Shown: positions 26,649 through 34,920, numbered from the stretch's first letter. The stretch is DNA of 64,000 nucleotides from Ectorhizobium quercum (GCF_026552795.1 NZ_JANFPI010000009.1:62001-126000), one strand, 5' to 3'. Numbers and translations: made by a program. Notes: generated from the sequence alone by a model not told the origin.

Positions 26649-26767
26649 GATCAAGCTCTCTTTCTCTTCTCTCCTCGTGTCCGGTGAGGGGGGAAGCCGG
26701 GGCCTTTCGACGGCATCGGTCTTCCTGTCCCCGGCCGGGCCGGGGAGAGAGCGGCGGGCCAGAGACG

Positions 26768-26890
26768 TCAGACGGTTTTCGTCGTCGTTTTGGCCGTGAT
26801 TTTGCAGATATCGGACATGCAGGAAGCCATCCCGCCGCAGGGCGCCGGGTCGAAACGGTCAGCAATGACGATCATGCCGTCGTAAAGCAT
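26768..26890 (-). CDS. Small hypothetical protein, 40 residues
   Basis: A short ORF, MLYDGMIVIADRFDPAPCGG at the N-terminus, with cysteines at positions 18, 24 and 29 and a lysine/threonine-rich tail (KITAKTTTKTV). GAGGA lies seven bases before the ATG, a good ribosome binding site, and the third codon positions are not unusually random. It sits in the gap between asd and an FMN reductase on the same strand. I do not recognise the family. It could bind metal through the cysteines, but that is only a guess. Confidence 0.5.
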   Translation of the reverse strand: MLYDGMIVIADRFDPAPCGGMASCMSDICKITAKTTTKTV

Positions 26891-26962
26891 CGTGGATTCC
26901 TCAGTCGCTGATGCTAATACGCCTTTTTATGCCGGAGTCAAGCAATCAGGCGGGGTCCGGCC

Positions 26963-27523
26963 TCATTTGCCGGCGCCGGCGCGCACGAAGTCGGCGAAAC
27001 CGGCAAGGAAGGCCTGCACGTTCTCCTTCGTCTTTTCGTCGGTCAGCTTGCCGGCGGCGTCGAAAAGCGTGTCCGCGCGCGAGACGAGCAGCTTGGCGCC
27101 CGACCATTGCACGGCGCCGAGCGTCTTGAGGACCGGAAGCCAGGCGGTCTGCGACAGCACCGTGCCGAAGCCACCGGGCGAGGCGCCGGCGACGGCCACC
27201 GGCTTGCCGCCGAAAACGGCCTTCATATCGCCGCCCCGGCTCGCCCAGTCGATGGCGTTCTTCAGCACGCCGGGCATGGAATTGTTGTATTCGGGCGTGA
27301 CGATCAGAAGGCCGTCGGTCTCCCTGATGAGGGTTTTCAGCGCCACCACGGCCGGCGGAAGACCCTCCGCCGTTTCGAGATCGCCGTCGTAAAGCGGAAT
27401 GCCACGGAGCGAGCCCACCGATATTTCCGTTCCCTCAGGGGCGTTGGCGATGCACGCGCGCAGGAGCGAGGTGTTCAGCGAGGCCTTGCGCAGGCTTCCG
27501 GAAATGGCGGCGATCCTGATCAT
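26963..27523 (-). CDS. NADPH-dependent FMN reductase family protein
   Basis: A 186-residue flavodoxin-like oxidoreductase of the FMN_red family (ChrR/azoreductase type), expected to reduce quinones, chromate-like or azo compounds with NAD(P)H. The FMN phosphate loop is ISGSLRKASLN at residues 7-17 and the flavin-binding TPEYNNSMPGVLKNAIDWAS block is complete. The ATG at 27523 with AAGGACC upstream gives MIRIAAISGS. The natural substrate is unknown. It is divergent from the MHS transporter across about 245 bp. Confidence 0.9.
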   Translation of the reverse strand: MIRIAAISGSLRKASLNTSLLRACIANAPEGTEISVGSLRGIPLYDGDLETAEGLPPAVVALKTLIRETDGLLIVTPEYNNSMPGVLKNAIDWASRGGDMKAVFGGKPVAVAGASPGGFGTVLSQTAWLPVLKTLGAVQWSGAKLLVSRADTLFDAAGKLTDEKTKENVQAFLAGFADFVRAGAGK

Positions 27524-27768
27524 AAGGTGGTCCTTTCGAGGGCGGTTTCCATGCGGGCAATCAAGCATGGAACGTGCGGCCGGGAAAGCGGTTCCGGCGG
27601 CGGGACCTGCGACAATTCGCGCAGCAAACCTAGACTAAAGTCATAATCCGAAAGAACGGATGCGCGCCCTCTTCATTTTCTGTCAATGTTTCACCATGCG
27701 CATCCCTGTACCCAGGAGGAGGAAACCGGGGTCGTGATGCGTAACCGGGGTCTTTTGGAGGAAAAATC

Positions 27769-29640
27769 ATGGCAAATGTCGCCGCAGCCGGGGCATCCAC
27801 CCCGCGCATGACGCGCGAGGAGCGAAAGGTCATCTTCGCATCCTCGCTCGGCACCGTCTTCGAGTGGTACGATTTCTATCTCTACGGTTCACTCGCGCTT
27901 TATATCGGCTCGCACTTCTTCTCGCAGTATCCGGAAGCGACGCGCAACATCTTCACCCTGCTCGCCTTCGCCGCCGGCTTCCTCGTGCGTCCGTTCGGCG
28001 CGCTCGTCTTCGGCCGCCTGGGCGATCTCGTCGGCCGCAAGTACACGTTCCTCGTGACCATCATCATCATGGGCGCCTCGACGTTCCTCGTCGGCATCCT
28101 GCCCGGCTCGCAGACGATCGGCATCGCGGCGCCGATCATCCTGATCATCCTGCGCATGTTGCAGGGCCTCGCTCTCGGCGGCGAATACGGCGGTGCGGCA
28201 ACCTACGTGGCCGAACACGCGCCGAACGGACGCCGCGGCTTCTACACGTCGTGGATCCAGACGACCGCGACGCTCGGCCTGTTCCTGTCGCTGCTGATCA
28301 TTCTCGGCATCCAGGTGGCTATGGGGCCGGAAGCCTTCGCAGCCTGGGGCTGGCGCCTGCCCTTCCTGCTCTCCGTCGTCCTTCTCGGCATTTCGGTGTT
28401 CATCCGCATGTCGATGAACGAATCGCCGGCCTTCAAGAAGATGAAGGAAGAGGGCACGCAGTCCAAGGCGCCGATCTCGGAAGCCTTCGGCCAGTGGAAG
28501 AATGCCAAGATCGCGCTTCTCGCCCTGTTCGGCGCCGCCGCCGGCCAGGCCGTGGTCTGGTACACCGGCCAGTTCTACGCGCTGTTCTTCCTGCAGAACG
28601 TGTTGAAGATCCCGGCGCATGACGCCAATATCGCCATCGCCGTCTCGCTGGCCCTCGGCACGGGTTTCTTCGTGTTCTTCGGCTGGCTTTCCGACAAGGT
28701 CGGCCGCAAGCCCATCATCCTGGCGGGCCTGCTTCTGTCCACCCTCACCTACTTCCCGCTGTTCAAGGCGCTGACCTGGGCCGCCAATCCGGCTCTCGCC
28801 TCTGCCCAGGCCAATATCAACGCCACGGTGACGGCCGATCCGCGGGATTGCAACTTCCAGTTCAATCCGACCGGTACGGCCAAGTTCACCACCTCCTGCG
28901 ACGTGGCCACGGCCTATCTGACGCGCAATTCGGTTCCCTATACCGTGGTGTCCGCTCCGGTGGGCCAGGTCGCGACCGTCACGATCGGCGATACCACGGT
29001 CGAGGGCTATTCCGCGACGGACCCGGCGGCGACCGCCAAGGCCACCACGTTCGAAAAGGACGTGAACATCGCTCTCCAGAGCAACGGCTATCCGCTGCGT
29101 CGCGGTGCCGTGAAGGTTCCCGAAACGAAGCTCGATGCCTTCGTCGCGGCCAATCCCGAACTGAACCTGAATGCGGAGACCATCCGGGCGGGCGAGAGGT
29201 CGGTCGTCACGACCGAGGAACTCATCGAAGCCGGGCTGCTGACGGCCGAGGAGGCCGCCGGCGAAACCTCGACGTCGGTCTATACCATCCCGAATGCCGG
29301 CGCCTTCGCGATGTATGCCGATCCCGACAGCATCCGGTGGGTTCCGATGATCGGCATTCTCTTCATCCTCGTCCTTTACGTGACGATGGTGTATGGCCCG
29401 ATCGCCGCGCTGCTGGTCGAAATGTTCCCGACCCGCATCCGCTATACCGGCATGTCGCTGCCCTACCACATCGGCAACGGCTGGTTCGGCGGCCTCCTGC
29501 CGGCAACGGCCTTCGCGATGAGCGCCGCCAAGGGCGATATCTACTACGGTCTCTGGTATCCGATCATCATCGCCGGTTTCACCTTCATCATCGGCCTGAT
29601 CTTCCTGAAGGAAACCAAGAACAACGACATCTCCGTCTGA
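27769..29640 (+). CDS. MHS-family MFS transporter with large extracytoplasmic insert
   Basis: A 623-residue major facilitator of the metabolite:H+ symporter type (FASSLGTVFEWYDFYLYGSL at the N-terminus and GRLGDLVGRKYTF, the MFS loop 2-3 signature). The usual length is 430-460. The excess is a hydrophilic segment at about residues 340-518 between late membrane helices, with two cysteines near its start (DCNFQF and TTSCDV). Related long MHS proteins occur in Proteobacteria; the substrate is unknown, with organic acids or osmolytes likely. The ATG has TTTGGAGGAAA upstream. A 10-bp direct repeat AACCGGGGTC (27724 and 27743) lies in the leader. Confidence 0.88.
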   Translation: MANVAAAGASTPRMTREERKVIFASSLGTVFEWYDFYLYGSLALYIGSHFFSQYPEATRNIFTLLAFAAGFLVRPFGALVFGRLGDLVGRKYTFLVTIIIMGASTFLVGILPGSQTIGIAAPIILIILRMLQGLALGGEYGGAATYVAEHAPNGRRGFYTSWIQTTATLGLFLSLLIILGIQVAMGPEAFAAWGWRLPFLLSVVLLGISVFIRMSMNESPAFKKMKEEGTQSKAPISEAFGQWKNAKIALLALFGAAAGQAVVWYTGQFYALFFLQNVLKIPAHDANIAIAVSLALGTGFFVFFGWLSDKVGRKPIILAGLLLSTLTYFPLFKALTWAANPALASAQANINATVTADPRDCNFQFNPTGTAKFTTSCDVATAYLTRNSVPYTVVSAPVGQVATVTIGDTTVEGYSATDPAATAKATTFEKDVNIALQSNGYPLRRGAVKVPETKLDAFVAANPELNLNAETIRAGERSVVTTEELIEAGLLTAEEAAGETSTSVYTIPNAGAFAMYADPDSIRWVPMIGILFILVLYVTMVYGPIAALLVEMFPTRIRYTGMSLPYHIGNGWFGGLLPATAFAMSAAKGDIYYGLWYPIIIAGFTFIIGLIFLKETKNNDISV

Positions 29641-29660
29641 CCCCGTATCGGATCGGAAGG

Positions 29661-29858
29661 AAGGCCCGGCGCCAAAAGCGCCGGGCCTTCGGACTGCTGG
29701 CAAACTGCTCATTGCTCTCTTTCGTCATGGTCGGGCCTGGACCCGACCATCCACCGCGCCGCCTGCGGCGTGGAGCCTTGGGGCTCGAGCCCGAGGGTGA
29801 CGAAAGAGAGTAGGTGGCAATACACTGAAGCCCGGCGTTTTTGGCGACGGGCCTTTTT
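29661..29858. repeat. Terminator-flanked palindromic element, copy 2
   Basis: Left hairpin has a perfect 12-bp stem AAGGCCCGGCGC / GCGCCGGGCCTT with loop CAAAA. The right hairpin starts GCCCGGCG-TTTTT and ends in GCCTTTTT. Core inverted repeats CTCTCTTTCGTCA (29715-29727) and TGACGAAAGAGAG (29798-29810) are perfect over 13 bp. Borders CGGACTGCTGGCAA and GTGGCAATACACTGAAG match the other copies. It separates the convergent MHS transporter and PAP2 genes. Confidence 0.88.
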
Positions 29859-29870
29859 GCCGGAAATGCC

Positions 29871-30533
29871 CTACAGGCGGAAGATGCGGCCATACCGGGC
29901 GGCGAGGCGGGCCAGAAGGACCGCCGATCCCAGCCCGGCCAGCAGGCCGACCACCACGTCGCTCGGGTAATGCACGCCGAGAATGAGGCGGGTTGCGGCA
30001 AACCACAGCGCCAGCGCGGCGAAAAGCCACCTGTATCTCGGAAAGCAGAAGGCGAGCGCGGCGAACAGCGCGCCGGCATGGGCCGCGTGGCCGGAGGGGA
30101 AGCTGACATAGTCGAACGTGCCGTCGAAGGCCTTGCGGCCGAACAGGCCATGTTCCTCGAAGACGGTCGGCCGCGCCCGCCCGACCAGCGGCTTGATCGC
30201 ATGGACGATGCCGCTGGCCAGCAGAACCGATGCCGCCGCGTAGAAGCCCTTCATGGCGATGCGCGTCGACTGGAGCGTCAGGGCGATCCCGCTGAACAGG
30301 GCAAGCGCGCTCATGATCGGCACGAGCATCACGGCGTCGGTGGTCTGCGCCGAAAGCGTCGTCAGCAGGTCCGGCCATTGCCCGGTCATGCGGGCGACCG
30401 GCTCGTCCAGCGCGAGGAATGCGATGGCCGGAACCGGAATGAGGAGCAGCGCCAGCAGCAGGTTCCATTGCGGCGCCTTCGGCGCCTGTCGCGGGAAAGC
30501 GGTGTTCCCTCCGGTTTTCACGTCGTCTTTCAT
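29871..30533 (-). CDS. PAP2 family phosphatase
   Basis: A 220-residue integral membrane PAP2 phosphatase with about six hydrophobic helices. The three catalytic motifs are complete: KPLVGRARP (KX6RP type), FPSGHAAH, and ATRLILGVHYPSDVVVG (SRX5HXXXD type, with Thr for Ser). Substrates in the family are lipid phosphates, such as phosphatidic acid or undecaprenyl or lipid A phosphates; this one cannot be assigned. It converges with the MHS transporter across repeat copy 2. Confidence 0.9.
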   Translation of the reverse strand: MKDDVKTGGNTAFPRQAPKAPQWNLLLALLLIPVPAIAFLALDEPVARMTGQWPDLLTTLSAQTTDAVMLVPIMSALALFSGIALTLQSTRIAMKGFYAAASVLLASGIVHAIKPLVGRARPTVFEEHGLFGRKAFDGTFDYVSFPSGHAAHAGALFAALAFCFPRYRWLFAALALWFAATRLILGVHYPSDVVVGLLAGLGSAVLLARLAARYGRIFRL

Positions 30534-30623
30534 CCGTCAGCCGTCTTCTTCTTCGGGTCATCCTCTGGAAATGGGTCTGGTCGGTAGATATGGCACGAAC
30601 GCGCAATTCAAACCCCGGAGACG

Positions 30624-30655
30624 AAAAACCCCGCCGGGCGAAGGCCGGGCGGGGT
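30624..30655 (-). terminator. Rho-independent terminator after leuB
   Basis: Stem CCCCGCC / GGCGGGG with further pairs inside, followed on the minus strand by TTTTT. It lies 30 bp beyond the leuB stop. Confidence 0.85.
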
Positions 30656-30684
30656 CAGGCACGTGCGGCGCGCGCCGATCGGCG

Positions 30685-31797
30685 TCAGGCGGAAAGCGCC
30701 CTGAATTCGGCGAGGATCGCGTCGCCCATTTCCGCGGTGCCGACCTTGCGGCAGCCGGGTGCCATGATGTCGGCGGTGCGGATGCCTTTTTCCAGAACGT
30801 TGGCGATCGCCTTTTCGAGATTGTCGGCGTCCCCGATCAGCTCGAACGAGTAGCGCAGGCACATGGCGAAGGAGGCGATCATGGCGATGGGATTGGCGAT
30901 GCCCTCGCCGGCGATGTCCGGCGCCGAACCGTGGACTGGTTCGTAGAGCGCCTTGCGCTTGCCGGTTTTCGGGTCCGGCGCGCCGAGCGAGGCGGAGGGA
31001 AGCATGCCGAGCGAGCCGGTCAGCATGGCCGCGACGTCGGACAGCAGGTCGCCGAACAGGTTGTCCGTGACGATGACGTCGAACTGTTTCGGCGCGCGCA
31101 CCAGTTGCATGCCGCCGGCATCGGCCAGCATATGGTCGAGCTTCACGTCGGGATACTTCGCCCGGTGCGTTTCGGTCACGACCTGATTCCAGAGCACGCC
31201 GGACTTCATGACGTTGCGCTTTTCCATCGAGCAGACGCGGTTGCCGCGCGTGCGGGCCAGTTCGAAGGCGACGGAGGCGATGCGCTCGATCTCGTAGGTG
31301 TCGTAGACCTGCGTGTCGATGCCGCGCTTCTGGCCGTTGCCGAGGTCGAGGATCTGCTTGGGCTCGCCGAAATAGACGCCGCCGGTCAGTTCGCGCACGA
31401 TGAGGATGTCGAGGCCCTCGACCAGTTCCGGCTTCAGCGAGGAAGCCCCGGCGAGCGCGGGATAGCAGATGGCCGGCCGCAGGTTGGCGAAGAGTTCCAG
31501 ATCCTTGCGCAGGCGCAGAAGACCGGCTTCCGGGCGCACCTCATAGGGAACGCCGTCCCATTTGGGACCGCCGACGGCGCCGAACAGCACGGCATCCGCG
31601 GCCAGCGCCTTGGCCATGTCTCCTTCGGAAATGGCCGAACCGTGGGCATCGTAGGCGCTGCCGCCGACGAGGCCCTCGTCGGTCACGAAGCCCGTGCCTC
31701 TGGCGTCGTTCATCCAGGCGACGATCTTGCGGACCTCGGTCATGGCCTCGGGGCCGATGCCGTCGCCGGGCAGCAGGAAAAGGGAACGGGTGGTCAT
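30685..31797 (-). CDS. leuB: 3-isopropylmalate dehydrogenase
   Basis: A 370-residue NAD-dependent dehydrogenase that oxidises and decarboxylates 3-isopropylmalate in leucine synthesis. LFLLPGDGIGPEAM opens the protein, and the substrate and metal motif EPVHGSAPDIAGEGIANP is near the C-terminus. The start is the ATG with GAGGAGGCTACCCC upstream. leuD lies about 0.8 kb upstream on the same strand, separated by a pseudoazurin gene on the opposite strand. Confidence 0.97.
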   Translation of the reverse strand: MTTRSLFLLPGDGIGPEAMTEVRKIVAWMNDARGTGFVTDEGLVGGSAYDAHGSAISEGDMAKALAADAVLFGAVGGPKWDGVPYEVRPEAGLLRLRKDLELFANLRPAICYPALAGASSLKPELVEGLDILIVRELTGGVYFGEPKQILDLGNGQKRGIDTQVYDTYEIERIASVAFELARTRGNRVCSMEKRNVMKSGVLWNQVVTETHRAKYPDVKLDHMLADAGGMQLVRAPKQFDVIVTDNLFGDLLSDVAAMLTGSLGMLPSASLGAPDPKTGKRKALYEPVHGSAPDIAGEGIANPIAMIASFAMCLRYSFELIGDADNLEKAIANVLEKGIRTADIMAPGCRKVGTAEMGDAILAEFRALSA

Positions 31798-32032
31798 GGG
31801 GGTAGCCTCCTCATCGGTTTGCCGGGTTTTAGTCCCGCGCCGGCGCAAAGACAAGGACGGCTGCCGCCGTAACGGTACGCGGCAAGCCCGAATGGCCTGG
31901 CTGTTTTAGAATGGTTTCAGACATGTGGCGTAATGTCATCTTTCGCCGGCGGCGCCAATCGGCTTTAAACGTAAGGGAAGCCCCGGTCAGGAACGAATGC
32001 GCGGCCGGGTCAGACGAATGGAGAAGAGAATG

Positions 32033-32485
32033 ATGAAAGCGATTGGAAAACAGCTCGCGGGGGCCGCTCTTCTGGCGATGCTGGCCGCTCCGGCCTTTGC
32101 CGCCGAACACGAGATCAAGATGCTGAACAAGGGCTCGGACGGCGAGACGATGGTCTTCGAACCGTCGTTCCTGCGGATCGCGCCGGGCGACACGGTCGTC
32201 TTCGTGCCGACCGACAAGAGCCATCAGGTCGATGCCGTGAAGGAAGCGCTGCCGGAAGGCGCGGAAGAATTCAAGGGCAAGCTCAACCAGGCGGTGAGCG
32301 TGACGCTGACGATCCCGGGCGCCTACCCGGTCAAGTGCATTCCGCATCTCGGCATGGGCATGGTCGGCCTGATCGTCGTCGGCGACGGCGTTCCCGACAA
32401 CCTCGAACAGGTGAAGAGCATCCGGTTGCCGAAGAAGTCGAAGGACCGGCTGGCCGCCGATATCGCCAAGGCCGAGGCGCCCTGA
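32033..32485 (+). CDS. Pseudoazurin (periplasmic blue copper protein)
   Basis: A 150-residue cupredoxin with signal peptide KAIGKQLAGAALLAMLAAPAFA. Type 1 copper ligands are visible: the histidine in TDKSHQV and the C-H-M set in KCIPHLGMGM. Pseudoazurin donates electrons to nitrite or nitrous oxide reductase in denitrifiers and can serve other periplasmic oxidoreductases. No denitrification genes are in this window and no FNR-type palindrome was seen upstream, so the partner is unknown. Two in-frame ATGs lie side by side; the second (32033) has better spacing from GAGAAG. Confidence 0.92.
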   Translation: MKAIGKQLAGAALLAMLAAPAFAAEHEIKMLNKGSDGETMVFEPSFLRIAPGDTVVFVPTDKSHQVDAVKEALPEGAEEFKGKLNQAVSVTLTIPGAYPVKCIPHLGMGMVGLIVVGDGVPDNLEQVKSIRLPKKSKDRLAADIAKAEAP

Positions 32486-32507
32486 TCGGGTTCAGGCTTC
32501 AGGCCAT

Positions 32508-32546
32508 GAAAAAGCCAGCCGCGCGGGAAACGCACGGCTGGCTTTG
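32508..32546. terminator. Bidirectional terminator between pseudoazurin and leuD
   Basis: Perfect 11-bp stem AAAGCCAGCCG / CGGCTGGCTTT with A residues on the left and T residues on the right, between converging stops. Confidence 0.85.
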
Positions 32547-32567
32547 ATGTTTCGGCGGACCGGCCTG

Positions 32568-33173
32568 TCAGGCCCAGGGGCGGGCTGCTTCGCGGGCCTT
32601 CTCGAACGTGTTGATCGAATTTCCCTTTTCCAGCGTCAGGCCAATGTCGTCGAGCCCGTTCAGCAGGCAGTGACGGCGGAAGGCGTCGACCTCGAAGCGG
32701 ATCGAGCCGCCGTCCGGGCCGGTGATTTCCTGATTTTCAAGATCGATGGTCAGGATGGCATTGGAGCCGCGCGAGGCGTCGTCCATCAGCAGGTCGAGCT
32801 GTTCCTGGGTGACGACGATCGGCAGGATGCCGTTCTTGAAACAGTTGTTGTAGAAGATGTCGGCGAAGCTGGTGGAGATCACGCAGCGGATGCCGAAATC
32901 GAGCAGCGCCCAGGGCGCGTGCTCGCGCGAGGAGCCGCAGCCGAAATTGTCGCCGGCGACGAGAATCTTCGCATCCTGATAGGCGGGCTTGTTCAGCACG
33001 AAATCCGGGTTCGGCGAGCCGTCCTCCAGATAGCGGGCCTCGGCGAAGAGACCCTTGCCCAGCCCGGTGCGCTTGATCGTCTTCAGGTAATCCTTCGGAA
33101 TGATCATGTCGGTGTCGACATTGACGACCGGCATCGGTGCGGCAACGCCGGTGAGCTTCACGAACTTGTCCAT
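32568..33173 (-). CDS. leuD: 3-isopropylmalate dehydratase small subunit
   Basis: A 201-residue small (swivel-domain) subunit of isopropylmalate isomerase, which pairs with the Fe-S subunit LeuC (not in the window). Motifs include DTDMIIPKDYLKTIKRTGLG and the AGDNFGCGSSREHAPWALLDFG block that contacts substrate. Length is normal. It is transcribed away from the small membrane protein gene upstream, and 33291-33325 contains that gene's terminator. Confidence 0.97.
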   Translation of the reverse strand: MDKFVKLTGVAAPMPVVNVDTDMIIPKDYLKTIKRTGLGKGLFAEARYLEDGSPNPDFVLNKPAYQDAKILVAGDNFGCGSSREHAPWALLDFGIRCVISTSFADIFYNNCFKNGILPIVVTQEQLDLLMDDASRGSNAILTIDLENQEITGPDGGSIRFEVDAFRRHCLLNGLDDIGLTLEKGNSINTFEKAREAARPWA

Positions 33174-33286
33174 CCAAACCTCCTACGGCATGTCGGCGCA
33201 AACGGGTCCGGCGACACGGCGCCATCCGCCAGTTTTTAACCGGGGCTGCCGGGCCGCTTCCGCCGTTCGGGCGGAGACGCAGCCGG

Positions 33287-33326
33287 AAAACCGCGATTTC
33301 CCTTGCACATAGTGCAAAATCGCGGA
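33287..33326 (-). terminator. Terminator hairpin after the small membrane protein gene
   Basis: On the minus strand, CCGCGATTTTGCAC pairs with GTGCAA and AAATCGCGG, followed by TTTT. The centre TTGCACATAGTGCAA is a perfect 15-bp odd palindrome. It lies 80 bp beyond the stop of the 76-residue membrane protein and upstream of leuD, so an operator role cannot be excluded. Confidence 0.55.
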
Positions 33327-33405
33327 TTTGAGAAGCCGAATGTCGCGGCAAACGGTACGGCCCTCAGTGGTGGCCGCCGTTTTTTCCTGCCGGTTTCGCC
33401 TGTTC

Positions 33406-33636
33406 CTACTGGTCGATGATCGTGCCGCGACCGTCGTTCCAGACGCGAATCTCGTCGGACTTGCGGGCCCGGGCATAGATGGGCGCGCGCCGGTTTGCGG
33501 GTATCAGCGCACGGGCGATCAGCGTCACGGCGGCGAGACCTGCCATGAGGGCCACGAACGAGGCCGTCAGAAGCACCGTGCCGGCAATGACGGCAATGCT
33601 CAGCAGGCCCAGAAAGAGGGAACGGATACTGTTCAT
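33406..33636 (-). CDS. Small membrane protein, hypothetical
   Basis: A 76-residue protein with one long or two short hydrophobic helices at residues 5-45 (SLFLGLLSIAVIAGTVLLTA, then FVALMAGLAAVTLIARALI) and a basic tail ending RKSDEIRVWNDGRGTIIDQ. Orientation with the tail in the cytoplasm is expected. No family with known function is recognised. It has its own upstream region and a terminator-like hairpin downstream, so it may be a single-gene unit. Confidence 0.7.
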   Translation of the reverse strand: MNSIRSLFLGLLSIAVIAGTVLLTASFVALMAGLAAVTLIARALIPANRRAPIYARARKSDEIRVWNDGRGTIIDQ

Positions 33637-33790
33637 GAGTTGAAATCCTTTCGCACTGACAATGTGGTCCCGCCTTCCTGCGACTGCAAGGACAAATCCT
33701 CATTATCGTGCGAATCCGGCGATTTTTCGCCCGGCGCATCGTATTTCGTATGGCTTGCGCCGTGCGGCAAAGCTTGGCAGAACGGGAGGC

Positions 33791-34693
33791 ATGACAGACA
33801 TTGCCGTTTCTCGTCCCGTTCGCCTGCGCCGCTCGCTCCTCAGCGTGCCCGCGATCAACCGGCGCGCGCTGGAAAAGGCGCGCGGGCTTGCCTGCGACGG
33901 GGTGATCTTCGACCTGGAGGATTCCGTCGCGCCGGAGAAGAAGCAGGAGGCGCGCGACAACCTTGCCGGCTTCTTCGCGGCAGGCAGGCTGGCGGGCCGG
34001 GAACACGTCATCCGCATCAATGCGCTGGCCAGCGCGTTCGGCCGGCTCGACATGGAGACCGTCATCGCGCTGGCGCCGGATGCGGTGCTCATCCCGAAGG
34101 TCGACGGGCCGGAGGACGTTCTGGCGGTCGCTGATCTTCTCGATGAGGCCGGCGCCGCCGCCGGCATCGAGGTCTGGGCGATGATGGAGACGCCGCGCGG
34201 GGTCCTGAACGCGGCGGCCATTGCCGGAACCGGCACCGCGCGGCTCGGGGCCTTCGTCGTCGGCCTGAACGACCTGCGCAAGGACACCGGCGTGCCGATG
34301 GAGCCGGGCCGGACCTTTCTCATCCCCTGGCTGATGCAGGTGGTGCTGGCCGCGCGCGCCTATGGCGTCGAGGTGATCGACAGCGTCAGCAACGATTTCC
34401 GCGATCTGGACGCTTTCGCCGCCGAATGCCGGCAGGGGCGCGGCATGGGCTTCGACGGCAAGATGCTGATCCATCCGGCGCAGATCGAGGCATCGAACCG
34501 GCATTTTTCGCCCGACGCCGCCGATGTGGCCGAGGCGGAAGCCATCATCGCCGCCTTCGCCGATCCGGCCGCCGCCGGCCTCAACGTGCTCACCGTCAAC
34601 GGCCGGATGGTCGAGCGCCTGCATATCGAACCGGCCGTGCGGCTTGCGGCGAAAGCGCGGCTTGCCGCCGAACGGGAGAACCGAACGACATGA
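33791..34693 (+). CDS. HpcH/HpaI aldolase / citrate lyase beta-like (CitE-like) protein
   Basis: A 300-residue TIM-barrel protein of the CitE-like family. It has RRSLLSVPAINRRALEKAR, the metal- and CoA-site block DGVIFDLEDSVAPEKKQEAR, and GKMLIHPAQIEASN near the end. Related proteins include malyl-CoA and methylmalyl-CoA lyases and thioesterases; without citrate lyase alpha or gamma genes nearby, true citrate lyase activity is unlikely. The ATG is preceded by GGGAGG. Its TGA overlaps the next ATG. Confidence 0.85.
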   Translation: MTDIAVSRPVRLRRSLLSVPAINRRALEKARGLACDGVIFDLEDSVAPEKKQEARDNLAGFFAAGRLAGREHVIRINALASAFGRLDMETVIALAPDAVLIPKVDGPEDVLAVADLLDEAGAAAGIEVWAMMETPRGVLNAAAIAGTGTARLGAFVVGLNDLRKDTGVPMEPGRTFLIPWLMQVVLAARAYGVEVIDSVSNDFRDLDAFAAECRQGRGMGFDGKMLIHPAQIEASNRHFSPDAADVAEAEAIIAAFADPAAAGLNVLTVNGRMVERLHIEPAVRLAAKARLAAERENRTT

Positions 34694-34896
34694 AACTCTA
34701 CCGCTTTCTGACCGGGCCTGACGATGCGAGCTTCTGCCACAAGGTGACGGCGGCCCTGAACAAGGGCTGGGAACTCGCGGGCTCGCCCACCTATGCCTTC
34801 AATGCCGCAACCGGCGCCATGCAGTGCGGGCAGGCGGTCGTGAAGGAGGTGGACGGCAGGGAATACAGCCCCGACCTGAAGCTCGGCGAGCAATAG
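34690..34896 (+). CDS. DUF1737 domain protein
   Basis: A 68-residue protein of the DUF1737 type: MKLYRFLTGPDDASFCHKVTAALNKGWELAGSPTYAFN. The ATG overlaps the stop codon of the CitE-like gene as ATGA, so the two are translated together. The function of DUF1737 is unknown; coupling suggests a role linked to the CitE-like enzyme. No membrane segment or signal peptide. Confidence 0.8.
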   Translation: MKLYRFLTGPDDASFCHKVTAALNKGWELAGSPTYAFNAATGAMQCGQAVVKEVDGREYSPDLKLGEQ

Positions 34897-34920
34897 GCTC
34901 CCGCGCGAGCCATGCCGTCG

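Noticed and set aside
26684..26911. 75-codon plus-strand ORF between asd and the FMN reductase
   Set aside because: No ribosome site or family likeness, and it is antisense to the better-supported 40-residue ORF.
31900..32030. Search for an FNR/NNR-type site upstream of pseudoazurin
   Set aside because: No TTGAT-N4-ATCAA-like palindrome was found, so regulation by oxygen or nitric oxide is not claimed.
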